Assembly: GCA_945903565.1 (NCBI GenBank)
Contig: CAMDPA010000003.1
Coordinates: forward strand, 1 to 33,299
Direction: 5' to 3'
Length of the DNA: 33,299 nucleotides
From: Devosia equisanguinis
Lineage (GTDB): Bacteria; Pseudomonadota; Alphaproteobacteria; Rhizobiales; Hyphomicrobiaceae
In this document: piece after piece, positions 11,590 to 19,776 of the stretch
Layout of the letters: each line of letters starts with the position of its first letter
Numbering within the stretch: the stretch's first letter is position 1
The notes under the pieces: generated by a model
The model's database searches: none
The model's input: only the letters and a program-made list of their open reading frames with translations
Told to the model about the DNA's origin: nothing
Position numbers and translations under genes: made by a program

Positions 11590-12048
11590 CTACCGCCGCC
11601 GCCCGCCGCCGCCGCTCGAGGCGGGCACGTCGATTGTGATCTTGTCGAGGGCGGCTATGTTGGGCAGCAGCTTGTCGGTGCCCGTGGGCACGCCGTTGAA
11701 GGCGAGGATGTAGACGACGATGTCGAGATAAACTTGGTCCGGCAGGCTACGGACGGCGGCTTTGGGCATGGTGGAGCGGGTTTTCTCGAAACGCTCGCCG
11801 ATGGTCTTGCCGTGCCAGCCGAAGCGGAACGGGCCCTCGGTCAGATCGGGCGCTTCAGCGTCGGTCTTGCGAAGGTCGAGACCGTGACAGCCGGAGCAGT
11901 GCGACTGGTAAGCTTCTTCGCCGCTCTTAGCTTGAGCGGCCGTGAACACGCCATCGGTCGTCGATCTGGCGTCCTGCGCCATCGCGGTTTCCGTCGCGAG
12001 GACCAATATCGGGGCAAGTACGAGTGCGGCGCTCAGTTTCGGTTTCAT
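11590..12048 (-). CDS. Secreted monohaem c-type cytochrome
   Basis: A 152-residue precursor with a classical signal peptide (about 25 residues, ending ETAMAQ), so the protein is periplasmic. Haem attachment motif CSGCH at residues 51-55 and a likely axial Met94 in STMPKAA define a class I cytochrome c. The C-terminus is a Gly/Arg run. The ATG at 12048 is preceded by AGGAC at a proper distance and gives a clean signal peptide; an upstream start at 12090 would add 14 residues and spoil it. It follows the Cys-rich secreted protein by 20 bp, forming a two-gene operon divergent from the Tat-exported flavoprotein. A role as electron acceptor for that flavoprotein is a reasonable inference from position. 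Confidence 0.9.
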   Translation of the reverse strand: MKPKLSAALVLAPILVLATETAMAQDARSTTDGVFTAAQAKSGEEAYQSHCSGCHGLDLRKTDAEAPDLTEGPFRFGWHGKTIGERFEKTRSTMPKAAVRSLPDQVYLDIVVYILAFNGVPTGTDKLLPNIAALDKITIDVPASSGGGGRRR

Positions 12049-12068
12049 GCGTCGTCCTGTTGGTGAGT

Positions 12069-12431
12069 TCATCCGGCCTTTGGCGGGCAATTCCCCGCGT
12101 ATGGGGGCACGGCGCTGTTGGCGCGGCAGATCTCGATGCGCTCTTTGCTTACTTCCGGAGAAAGCGAGTAGGAGCGCAGGCTGTAGTTGCCGAGCGAATT
12201 GTAATAGTTGCAGAACGGCAGAACGGTCGTGGTGCGCTCGACGAACCAGTTTCCCGCAGGCCCCGCGCTGACAGGGGGGCCGTCCGCTTGATCGACGGTC
12301 TCAATCGTGGCGACGGTCTTCCACCCTGTTTCTCCAAGGTCGTCGCAGGCGTGCTGAGCCGCTACCGTTCCCGTGCGAAGGAGCGCTGCGGCGGCGACGA
12401 CGCCAATGAGCAGTCTGCGCGATGTTCTCAT
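12069..12431 (-). CDS. Hypothetical secreted protein with four cysteines
   Basis: I do not recognise a family. The 120-residue product starts with a basic N-terminus and hydrophobic core ending TVAAQ, a good Sec signal peptide cleaved near residue 26. The mature part (about 94 residues) has four cysteines, C29, C74, C102 and C115, an even number compatible with two disulfides, and many aromatic residues around FCNYYNSLGNY. No CxxCH haem motif is present. The ATG at 12431 was chosen because it begins the signal peptide; the longer frame back to 12503 adds an unlikely sequence. First gene of the operon with the cytochrome c gene, and divergent from the Tat flavoprotein gene. Confidence 0.75.
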   Translation of the reverse strand: MRTSRRLLIGVVAAAALLRTGTVAAQHACDDLGETGWKTVATIETVDQADGPPVSAGPAGNWFVERTTTVLPFCNYYNSLGNYSLRSYSLSPEVSKERIEICRANSAVPPYAGNCPPKAG

Positions 12432-12597
12432 GTACCCACGTCCCAGAAACAGACGACGCACGCGTAGATGAATGTAAAACGCCGTTTCAAGAGATTGCCC
12501 CAAACCTGCGTATTTTCCCTATGTGAAGTCTTGACGCTGTGCAGCCGTAAGGTCAACATCCCCATCAAGAAACGAAATAATCCCAACGGAGGAAGCC
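12432..12597. promoter_or_regulatory. Divergent promoter region between secreted redox genes
   Basis: This 166-bp stretch separates two oppositely transcribed units and is more AT-rich than its flanks. A TTGACG hexamer at 12531-12536 could be a -35 box for the plus-strand gene, but the -10 17 bp further on (CAACAT) is poor, so the promoter call is tentative. GGAGGA at about 12586-12592 is the ribosome site of the flavoprotein gene. Confidence 0.35.
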
Positions 12598-14271
12598 ATG
12601 GCCAAGAAGGCAGCAGACGGGTCTGCACGAGACGGCGATGCGGTGTCGGTCAGCCGGCGTGGTTTCCTCGGAAGGGGAGCTGCCGCCGGCGTTGGCGCGG
12701 TCGCGATGGCCACAGTCGCCCCAGGCGAGGCGGAAGCCCAGGCGCGGTGGGCGCGGACCGCCGATGTGGTGATCATCGGCGCCGGCGTTTCCGGCCTTCC
12801 CGCGGCGATCACGGCGCGCGACAACGGCGCTTCGGTGATCGTGATCGACGCGAACTACGATATCGGCGGGCGCGGCATACTGAGTGGTGGCCGGCTTCAC
12901 ATCGGCGGCGGACATGCGCTGCAGCAAAAGCTCAACGTAAAGGACACGCCCGATCAGGTGTTCAACGACTGGGTCCGTCACGACCATGCCGACAGCCGCT
13001 ACAGCGACCGCGAATTGGTGCGCGTGTTCGCCGACGAGAATGTGCCGACCTACGATTTCCTGATCGAGAACGGCGTCAAGATGATCGAGAAGCTGGTCGG
13101 GCCGGAGCAATCGTCGACGGTGCCGCGTACTTTCCTTTCGGTCGAATGGGAAAACCCGGCCGAAGTGATCGCGCCCAAGCGGCAGCGTAACGGCTCGGGT
13201 ATCGTGCGTGCGCTCGCCGCCAGCGCCCGCAAGAAGGGCGCGACGATCCTGCTCAAGCACCGGATGACCAAGCTCATTCGCGAGCGACAGGGCTCGGGGC
13301 GGATCATCGGCATCGAGGTGTCGAGCGAGGGCAAGACGTTCAACATTCGCGCCCGCAAAGGTGTCATCATCGCCACCGGCGGCCACACCGGCAATGTCGA
13401 CTTCCGCCGCATGTTCGACCCGCGCCTCACCGAGGAATACCAGCAGGCGTGCCAGCCGTGGGTCGCGCAGGATGCGAGCGGCGAGCTGGCGGCGATGGAT
13501 CACGGCGCGGCGCTTTGGTCGACGGCCAATCAGACGACGGAAACGGCAGCCGCGATTACCAAGACGCGGCACATCGGCTGCCAGTGGGGCTATTCGAGCC
13601 TCGTCTACGAGCCGGAAAGTCCGATGTTCAAGTTCGCCCGCGCCACGGGGCTCACCGTGAAGGACTGGCAGAACGTCGTGATGGTCAACGATCGCGGCAA
13701 GCGGTTCTGGAACGAGCTTTCCGGCAACTACGACTTCTTCGCAGCCGCCATGGCGTGGAACGGCGATCCTCAGAAACTGAATGGCGGCGGCCCCATCTGG
13801 GCGATCTTCGACGCGGACGCAGCGGTCCGCGAGAAGTGGAACACCGCACCGCCCAACGTCGATCCGGCCGGCTATTTCTTCGCCGCCGACACGATCGCGG
13901 AGCTAGCAGGAAAGATCAAGAACCCCTACCAGAAGCGGCCGATTTCCGGTGACGTACTGGCCGAGTCGATCACGCGCTATAATGGGTTCGTGGACGCGGG
14001 TAAGGACGCCGACTTCAACCGGCCCAAGCCGTTGCACAAGATTGCAAAGCCGCCGTTCTACGCGGCCTGGTCGACGCCGATCCTGCACGACGCTTTGTCC
14101 GGGCTCCGCACCAACCGGAATTCCGAGGTGATCGATATTCGCGGCAAGGTGATCGAAGGTCTTTACTGTGCGGGTGAGGCGCAGGGCGGCTTCTCGCAGC
14201 ATGGTCTCGCGCGCTGCCTTGCGTTCGGGCGTGTGGCGGGCCGGCACGCGGCCAAGCGCGCGGTGGCATGA
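12598..14271 (+). CDS. Tat-exported FAD-dependent oxidoreductase, fumarate reductase flavoprotein-like
   Basis: A 557-residue protein with a twin-arginine signal, SRRGFLG at residues 19-25, and a hydrophobic stretch ending AEAQA near 49, so it is exported folded with its flavin to the periplasm. The FAD-binding motif GAGVSG is at 61-66, followed by GGRGILSGGRLHIGGG. The C-terminal GLYCAGEAQGGFSQHGLARC segment closes the FAD site. This is the FAD_binding_2 family, which includes fumarate reductase, urocanate reductase and ketosteroid dehydrogenase; the substrate cannot be read from sequence. A strong GGAGGA lies 7 bp upstream of the ATG. It overlaps its downstream partner by 4 bp and is divergent from a periplasmic cytochrome c, a plausible electron acceptor. 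Confidence 0.9.
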   Translation: MAKKAADGSARDGDAVSVSRRGFLGRGAAAGVGAVAMATVAPGEAEAQARWARTADVVIIGAGVSGLPAAITARDNGASVIVIDANYDIGGRGILSGGRLHIGGGHALQQKLNVKDTPDQVFNDWVRHDHADSRYSDRELVRVFADENVPTYDFLIENGVKMIEKLVGPEQSSTVPRTFLSVEWENPAEVIAPKRQRNGSGIVRALAASARKKGATILLKHRMTKLIRERQGSGRIIGIEVSSEGKTFNIRARKGVIIATGGHTGNVDFRRMFDPRLTEEYQQACQPWVAQDASGELAAMDHGAALWSTANQTTETAAAITKTRHIGCQWGYSSLVYEPESPMFKFARATGLTVKDWQNVVMVNDRGKRFWNELSGNYDFFAAAMAWNGDPQKLNGGGPIWAIFDADAAVREKWNTAPPNVDPAGYFFAADTIAELAGKIKNPYQKRPISGDVLAESITRYNGFVDAGKDADFNRPKPLHKIAKPPFYAAWSTPILHDALSGLRTNRNSEVIDIRGKVIEGLYCAGEAQGGFSQHGLARCLAFGRVAGRHAAKRAVA

Positions 14272-15209
14272 CCTCGCAGAAGCCAACGCACGCGACGACA
14301 ATCGCGCTGAGCGAAAGCCTGCCGGACACCGAGCCGGCTGGCTCGCTGGTCAACGTGATGGTCCAGGTGGCCTGTGCGGGGGGCTGCGATCTGCGGGGGC
14401 TTCCGGTCTCTCTGTTCGCGCCGGATGGCACGGCATCGGTGCACGCGCTTGCCACGTTCGACAAGCGGATCAATGTGGCCGGGCCGATTGCGCTGCACGT
14501 GCCGGCAACAACTGGATCTAGGGTATGGCGGCTTAGCGTCACCGGGAATGCGCACGGGAGCGACGTGCAGCATGACGCCATGCTCGAGATTTCAATCACG
14601 GTGGGGGCGCATCCGACGAGCTTGGCTGTCTGGTCTATTCCGGACGCTGCGGTGGCCGGCGAGCGGTTCACCGTCATAATCGGGGCCAAGTCGTCGGGAG
14701 GTCATGATCTCGGCGGGCAAACGATAGAAGTGTGCGAGACCAGGGGCAATGTGGCGGGGCGAGCGGTACTCGCGGGCGAGCCCTTGCAAGGTACGAGCGC
14801 ACTGTATTGGGCGGAGGTTGCGCTCGTTGCGCCGGGGGAGCCTGGTGTTTCGCGCTGGTCGGCGCGCTTTTCGGCCGACGAGGCCGAGCTGCCGCATGCG
14901 GCCTCTGCCGCGACATTCACCGTAGCGGTCGTGCCGCCGCCGGAGCATCGGCTGACTGTCGATGTCGTCGATAAGACGACGTCTGCGCCGATCGGTGATG
15001 CGATCGTGCGGGCCGGTGCATTTCGCGGGGCAACTAACGCGGGTGGCCGCGCCGAGCTGAAGGTTGCGGACGGCGTATACGAGGTCGTCGTCTGGAAAAC
15101 GGGCTTCGATGCTCCGCCGATCACGATCGAGATTGCGGCCGACAAGCAGTTGCGCGTCGAAGTTGCGCCCGTTCCGGAGGAAGACCTCGACGCGCGATGG
15201 CTGGGATAA
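14268..15209 (+). CDS. Beta-rich protein with carboxypeptidase regulatory-like C-terminal domain
   Basis: A 313-residue protein of unknown function translationally coupled (ATGA, 4-bp overlap) to the Tat flavoprotein. The composition is beta-rich: two or three Ig/transthyretin-like repeats. The last, about residues 228-306, has the carboxypeptidase regulatory-like pattern TVDVVDKTTSAPIGDAIV, then GGRAELKVADGVYEVVVWKTGF. No signal peptide or membrane segment is visible, which is odd for the partner of an exported enzyme. It might be carried out on the Tat substrate by hitchhiking, or act in the cytoplasm as an assembly factor; both are inference. Its stop lies 4 bp from the stop of the convergent kinase-like gene, with no terminator between. 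Confidence 0.75.
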   Translation: MTSQKPTHATTIALSESLPDTEPAGSLVNVMVQVACAGGCDLRGLPVSLFAPDGTASVHALATFDKRINVAGPIALHVPATTGSRVWRLSVTGNAHGSDVQHDAMLEISITVGAHPTSLAVWSIPDAAVAGERFTVIIGAKSSGGHDLGGQTIEVCETRGNVAGRAVLAGEPLQGTSALYWAEVALVAPGEPGVSRWSARFSADEAELPHAASAATFTVAVVPPPEHRLTVDVVDKTTSAPIGDAIVRAGAFRGATNAGGRAELKVADGVYEVVVWKTGFDAPPITIEIAADKQLRVEVAPVPEEDLDARWLG

Positions 15210-15213
15210 GCGC

Positions 15214-15927
15214 TCAGCCTCGTGCCTTTTTCTTGGCCTTCGGTATCAGCAGCGAGAGCCGACGCCGATCGTGGTCATCGAAGCCCGGCTCCACCACGAT
15301 TTCGGCATGCTGGGCGAGGCGCGCGACCAGCGCCGGGCCGAAGCCGATCACGGGGACAGTGGGTACTGAGCGAACCGGGGGCAACTCCACGAACGCCTTT
15401 TCGCGCAGAGCCCTGTCGGGATCGGGCCCGGAATAGCTGACGTCCAGGGCAACATCGACGCGGCGTGACCGCCCCCGGACGACGATGTCGCCCCCGTCAG
15501 AGAACTTGATCGCGTAAATCACCAAGCCCTTCGTCAATGCGCACAGCAAGTCGGGATCGGCGTCGATGACGAGATCGAGACCGGCGACGTCGAGACGGCG
15601 TCCCCGTTCGGTGGCGACCGAAGTCATTTCATCCACGAGCGAGCCCAGCACCGCCGACAAGGTGGTACGGATCGCGGCCGCGCGCTGCCGCTTGGAATCG
15701 AAACGCGCGACCAGCGTCATGCCATCGATCATCGCATCGAGCGAGAACCCCATCAGGGCGATGCTGGCCCCTAGTGCCTGGCGCTCCGACTTGTTTGTGC
15801 TGATCGCCAGTTGGTCGGCAAGAAAGGCCAGTGTCTGCGCAGGCTGGCGGAAATCGTGGTTCGCCAGGAGCCAAAGATCCGCGCCGCCACGCAGATCTCC
15901 AGGGCTGGTGTTCTGCGATTTCGCCAA
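15214..15927 (-). CDS. Small histidine kinase-like protein with degenerate ATP-binding domain
   Basis: A 237-residue soluble protein with a dimerisation/phosphoacceptor domain and an HATPase-like domain but no sensor domain. The H-box NHDFRQPAQTL places the phosphorylatable His at H24. The ATP site looks decayed: the N-box position reads GLVIYAIKFSDGG without the expected Asn, and the G1 box reads SYSGPDPD instead of DxGxG; a GFGPALVARLAQHA G2-like segment remains. Such proteins can act as phosphotransferases, as ChpT does, rather than kinases. The start is TTG at 15927 because AAGGAG lies 6 bp upstream; another TTG at 15975 is in frame. It is divergent from the receiver gene at 16110 and convergent with 14268-15209. 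Confidence 0.75.
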   Translation of the reverse strand: MAKSQNTSPGDLRGGADLWLLANHDFRQPAQTLAFLADQLAISTNKSERQALGASIALMGFSLDAMIDGMTLVARFDSKRQRAAAIRTTLSAVLGSLVDEMTSVATERGRRLDVAGLDLVIDADPDLLCALTKGLVIYAIKFSDGGDIVVRGRSRRVDVALDVSYSGPDPDRALREKAFVELPPVRSVPTVPVIGFGPALVARLAQHAEIVVEPGFDDHDRRRLSLLIPKAKKKARG

Positions 15928-16109
15928 TTTGGTCTCCTTGCCGCAATGGTTGTAGCAGTGGAAATTCCAGCACAAGATGCCATTGAAATCGAATAGTGGC
16001 GATTCTTTAGTGGGTCATACGTTATATGCGCTGATTGGCGAGGGACTTCGCAGCCCTTGGTTTGAGTTGTAGTGTTTTGTTGTGATTCCTCGGTCTGGAG
16101 CATCCAAAC
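15928..16109. promoter_or_regulatory. Divergent control region between two signalling genes
   Basis: This 182-bp gene-free stretch separates the kinase-like gene (minus) from the receiver gene (plus) and must hold both promoters. A TTATAT hexamer at 16022-16027 could be a -10 box for the plus-strand gene, but no good -35 is 17 bp upstream. No convincing general-stress (GGAAC/CGTT) promoter was found. Confidence 0.3.
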
Positions 16110-16481
16110 ATGGTTGCGGGAAGCGGGCCGCTCAGTGGCAAGACTGTACTGGTTGTCGAAGATTCTTGGCAACTTGCAGAAGTCATGAAGCGCACCCTCG
16201 AACGTGCGGGTGCGGTCGTTGTTGGCCCCGCAGGGACGCTAGCCGAGGCGGAGCGACTGGCAGGTTCCGTTGCGATCGACGCCGCCGTGATGGACCTCGA
16301 TCTGGGTGGCACTCCCGCTGATCCGCTGGCGGAGCGACTGGCCCGAGAAGGTATCAAGGTCGTGCTGTTGACCGCATACGCTAGTCCTTCCGCACTGGCG
16401 GGCAAGGTGCATGCCTACCTGAGTAAACCGACTAGGTCGCAGGCGCTTATCGAGGCGCTGCAGAAACCGTTGAGCCGTTGA
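16110..16481 (+). CDS. Single-domain response regulator
   Basis: A 123-residue stand-alone receiver domain with no output domain. It keeps the acidic pair E18-D19 (VVEDSW), phosphoacceptor D62 (MDLDLGG), T88 (LLTAY) and K106 (LSKPT), so it should be phosphorylated and act by protein binding or as a phosphate shuttle. The start is ATG at 16110 with GGAG about 10 bp upstream. The last 35 bp overlap, tail to tail, the 3' end of the large kinase gene on the other strand. With that kinase and the divergent kinase-like protein it forms a compact signalling group; that they signal to each other is inference from position. Confidence 0.9.
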   Translation: MVAGSGPLSGKTVLVVEDSWQLAEVMKRTLERAGAVVVGPAGTLAEAERLAGSVAIDAAVMDLDLGGTPADPLAERLAREGIKVVLLTAYASPSALAGKVHAYLSKPTRSQALIEALQKPLSR

Positions 16482-18828
16482 CCGCAACGCTGGATTCTGA
16501 GTTTTCGGGCTCTTTGGGTGCCGTGGGTGGCGACAACACCAAGCTGATATCACAGTGCAAGCCCGTGGGGGTAAAGCGGACGTCGACTGTCGCGGCCTGC
16601 CAGTACGGCAGTTCGTTGCGGATTGCCGTCAGACCGTAGCTTTCGCGCTTGGGCAGCTCGACCGGCCGCACGCAATGCTCGCGCCATGACAGCTCCAGGC
16701 GCTGGCCGTGGCTCGCATCACCCACGATCCGCCAGCGAACATCGACCTTGCCGTTGGAGGGAATGAGTGCGCCGTGCTTGGCCGCATTCGTCGCCAACTC
16801 GTGCAGCGTCAAAGCGAATGACTGCGCGACTTTGGGTGACAGAACCAGGGCGGGGCCATCCACCAGGCAGTTGTCGGGGGTGCGGTAGGCCGCCAGCTCG
16901 TCTTCCACGAGATTCGTCACGCTGACGCCAGCCCACTGGTTACTGGTCAGGCGGTCATGTGCGCGCGCCATCGCTCGGACACGCCCGTCGACCTTCTCGA
17001 CGAACCCCTCGATCGTGTCGTTGTCGTCGCGTGAAAGCTCGATCACATCGTTGACCGTCGTCAGCGCATTCTTGACGCGGTGATTGAGCTCCTTGACCAG
17101 CTCGGCCTGCCGCTCCTCCGCCAGCTTGTTCTCCGTCACGTCGCGGCATAGCCCCCGCAGTCGGGTAAGGCGGCCCTGTGCGTCGTATTCGCCGGTCGCC
17201 GTCAGCTCGAACCATACGGTGCCGCCGGACGGACGGACGAAGCGGAATTTCTCGCTGGTGTATGGATTGGCGGGCGACAGGCGCTTGCGATAGTTCTCCA
17301 GCGCCTTGCGGTCGTCGGGATGAATATGCTCGATGAACAGATTGCGCGAGAACTTGGCCTCTTCGAGCGTAACGCCCAGGATCTCTGCCGCGTTCTCGCT
17401 GCGCTGAACGCGGTGCGAGACCGGTTCGTAGCTGAACGCGAACACGCGGCCCGGCTGCAATGCGCCGCGCAACTGGGCTTCGCTCTCCTCGAGCGCCAGC
17501 CGGGCTGTTTCTCGCGCCGTAATATCCGTGCACGTGCCGCGGATGTTGAGCAGGCGTCCATCTTCGCCGAATACGGCCTCAGCCCTGTGCTCGACCGTGA
17601 GCATCTCGCCATCCGGCGTATGCAGGCGTAAAACGCGCAGTGACTGGGGCTCGGCCGGCGAAAGCGAAGCGAGCATCGCCTCGAAGCCCACCCGGTCGGC
17701 TGGATCGAGCGAAGTGCGGTAATCCTCCATCGTGCCGTACACCGGCAACTTGAGGCGGTCCAACAAGCCGCCGCTACGCTGCACGACACCACGATCGTGA
17801 TCGAAGTCGAACGCGTACATTCGGCCGGCCGCCAGCGCGAGCCGCAGCCGCTCCTCGCTCGACTGCAGCGCGAGCGCTGTATTCTTGATCCGCGCGAACA
17901 TGGCCGACAAGGTGAGCACAGCCAGGCTCAAGGTCAGCACGAACACCTCGGCCGCAAGCAGGCGGTCGGGCAGAGGTGTCGAAGGGCCGCCAAACCGCCC
18001 AACACCGGACAATGCGGCCGTCACGACCACGACGGAGACGCATAGCGCACCGAGCGCGGAGAACCACGCTGGTGCTCGCCCGGCAAGCCAAAGGAAGGAC
18101 GGGAATAAAACCGTCGTCGGAGCAATGACGGGCCAAGCCGTATCGCTCGGCTTGAGGTTGATCGCCAAGAGCGCCAGGGCCACCGTCACCACGATGCCGA
18201 GGCAGCCTTCCGCCAACGTCCTCAGGCGCGGTGGATGTCGCAGCAGCCTGGGCAGCGTAAGGATGGCCGGGGCCATCGTCAGGATGCCAAGCGCATCCGA
18301 CTTGAACCATGTGAACCAGATCGGCAGCAACGGAGATTTGGACAGCCCGAGAACCTGAATGGCGAACGCGGCTGGTAGTGCAGCGATCCCGGCGGCAATG
18401 GCGGCTGCGGCGACAAAGGCAGCAAAGCTGGATAGGCTTTCAAGCTGGGTGCGGTCCTTGTCCAGACGACGCATGACCCAGACGAAAATCAGGCATTCCA
18501 TCGCGTTGCACGCGGCGAATACCATCGTGGCAGGCAGACTGGAGCGCGCCTGCAGGTTGGCGACGATGGTCGCGGCGGCCACCGCAAGCGCGATTGGGAT
18601 GCGGGCCGACTTTCTCAATACGGCAGCTAGCCCTGCCGCGATGCCCGACGCCGGCCAGAAAACCGCAACCCCTTCCGACTCGCTCAACACCAGCAGCGCA
18701 AGCCGTCCAGCAATGTAGTAGAGCAAGCCAACGGCAAGGAAGATCCCCAGCAACGCAGGCCACTCGACATTGAATTGCGACAACCGTGCGCGAGGTGAGA
18801 AGATCCGAGTGTTTCGTGACTCCTGCAT
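16447..18828 (-). CDS. Membrane sensor histidine kinase, MASE1-PAS-PAS-HWE
   Basis: A 793-residue inner-membrane kinase. Residues about 20-310 form a MASE1-type multi-span sensor domain with the VFWPASGIA motif early on. Two PAS/PAC modules follow (about 325-445 and 450-565, the PACs ending in TCTDITARE and LCRDVTENK). The kinase core is of the HWE/HisKA_2 type: ELNHRVKN gives phosphoacceptor H583, and HELATNAAKHGAL gives the N-box with N681. The closing segment SYGLTAIRNEL replaces the usual glycine-rich GFGxxLI box, so activity may be reduced. HWE kinases often control general stress or light and redox responses in this bacterial class. The ATG at 18828 has only a weak ribosome site. The 3' end overlaps the receiver gene by 35 bp. 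Confidence 0.9.
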   Translation of the reverse strand: MQESRNTRIFSPRARLSQFNVEWPALLGIFLAVGLLYYIAGRLALLVLSESEGVAVFWPASGIAAGLAAVLRKSARIPIALAVAAATIVANLQARSSLPATMVFAACNAMECLIFVWVMRRLDKDRTQLESLSSFAAFVAAAAIAAGIAALPAAFAIQVLGLSKSPLLPIWFTWFKSDALGILTMAPAILTLPRLLRHPPRLRTLAEGCLGIVVTVALALLAINLKPSDTAWPVIAPTTVLFPSFLWLAGRAPAWFSALGALCVSVVVVTAALSGVGRFGGPSTPLPDRLLAAEVFVLTLSLAVLTLSAMFARIKNTALALQSSEERLRLALAAGRMYAFDFDHDRGVVQRSGGLLDRLKLPVYGTMEDYRTSLDPADRVGFEAMLASLSPAEPQSLRVLRLHTPDGEMLTVEHRAEAVFGEDGRLLNIRGTCTDITARETARLALEESEAQLRGALQPGRVFAFSYEPVSHRVQRSENAAEILGVTLEEAKFSRNLFIEHIHPDDRKALENYRKRLSPANPYTSEKFRFVRPSGGTVWFELTATGEYDAQGRLTRLRGLCRDVTENKLAEERQAELVKELNHRVKNALTTVNDVIELSRDDNDTIEGFVEKVDGRVRAMARAHDRLTSNQWAGVSVTNLVEDELAAYRTPDNCLVDGPALVLSPKVAQSFALTLHELATNAAKHGALIPSNGKVDVRWRIVGDASHGQRLELSWREHCVRPVELPKRESYGLTAIRNELPYWQAATVDVRFTPTGLHCDISLVLSPPTAPKEPENSESSVAVNGSTVSAAPR

Positions 18829-18885
18829 CAGAAAATGCCCCGGCTCTGGGAAACGTCTACCTTGCCCCGCGCGTAAAGCGTAAAG

Positions 18886-19752
18886 TCAAACCCCCGTCGC
18901 AACCACAGTGCCGAGGCTCGCCTGGCCCCACTCCGACCATGAGCCGTCATAGAGACCGTGCGCGGGACTGCCGAGCACCGCAAGGGCAAGCGACAGCACG
19001 GCGGCCGTCACGCCGGAACCGCAGGATGTCACGACGGGCCTTGCCAGGTCGATGCCCGCGCGCTCGAACGCGGCGCGCAACTCGGCCGGTTGCTTCAAAG
19101 TGCCATCGGCGCAAAGTAGCGTCGCAAACGGCAGATTGCGCGCGCCGGGAATGTGGCCGCTGCGCAGACCAGGGCGCGGCTCGGGCTCGCGGCCCTGGAA
19201 CCGGCCAGCGGCACGCGCGTCGACGATCTGGCCATTGCCTGCCGCGACCAGCGCCTGCATCTGTTCGAGGCTGCGCACCAGAACTCGATCGGGATGCGTG
19301 CCGAAGCCACGCGCCTTGCGCACGGGCGGCGGATCGGCGGTCACGGCCCGGCCCTCGGCCCGCCACTTCTTTAGGCCGCCGTCGAGCACCGCGACATTGT
19401 CGTGGCCGAACGCGCGCAGCGTCCACCAAACACGTGCCGCGGAAAACAGACCCTGAGTAGAGGCGTCGTAAGCCACGACGCACTCGCCGTCGCCGATGCC
19501 GAGATCCTTCATATGCGCCGCGAATTTTTCCTGTGGCGGCAGCATGTGCGGAAGCGATGACGCCTGATCGGAAATCGCGTCGATGTCGAAGAAGCGAGCG
19601 CCGGGAATGTGGCCTGCCGCGTACTCCGCCCGGGGATCGCGCTTCTCCGCCGGCAGATGCCAGGAACCGTCGAGGATCGCGACATCAGGGGCGTCGCGAT
19701 GGTCGGCCAGCCACTGCGTCGAGACCAGATACTTGCCGGTTAGTTCCGGCAT
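18886..19752 (-). CDS. sseA: 3-mercaptopyruvate sulfurtransferase
   Basis: A 288-residue two-domain rhodanese-family enzyme that moves sulfur from 3-mercaptopyruvate to a thiol acceptor or cyanide in the cytoplasm. The first domain (about 1-135) is inactive and contains AGHIPGARFFDID; the second carries the catalytic loop CGSGVT with C244, the sequence typical of mercaptopyruvate rather than thiosulfate enzymes. The protein closes with YDGSWSEWG. The ATG at 19752 has AGGAG at a good distance; a TTG at 19776 would add eight residues. It lies directly behind the cysteine synthase gene, so the pair probably works in cysteine and sulfide handling. Confidence 0.92.
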   Translation of the reverse strand: MPELTGKYLVSTQWLADHRDAPDVAILDGSWHLPAEKRDPRAEYAAGHIPGARFFDIDAISDQASSLPHMLPPQEKFAAHMKDLGIGDGECVVAYDASTQGLFSAARVWWTLRAFGHDNVAVLDGGLKKWRAEGRAVTADPPPVRKARGFGTHPDRVLVRSLEQMQALVAAGNGQIVDARAAGRFQGREPEPRPGLRSGHIPGARNLPFATLLCADGTLKQPAELRAAFERAGIDLARPVVTSCGSGVTAAVLSLALAVLGSPAHGLYDGSWSEWGQASLGTVVATGV

Positions 19753-19776
19753 TTCCTGCTCCTGCGCTGGCGTCAA

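Noticed and set aside
14268-15213. Terminator between the convergent genes ending at 15209 and 15214
   Set aside because: Only four bases separate the stops and no stem with a T run was found; the same holds for the one-base gap at 2039.
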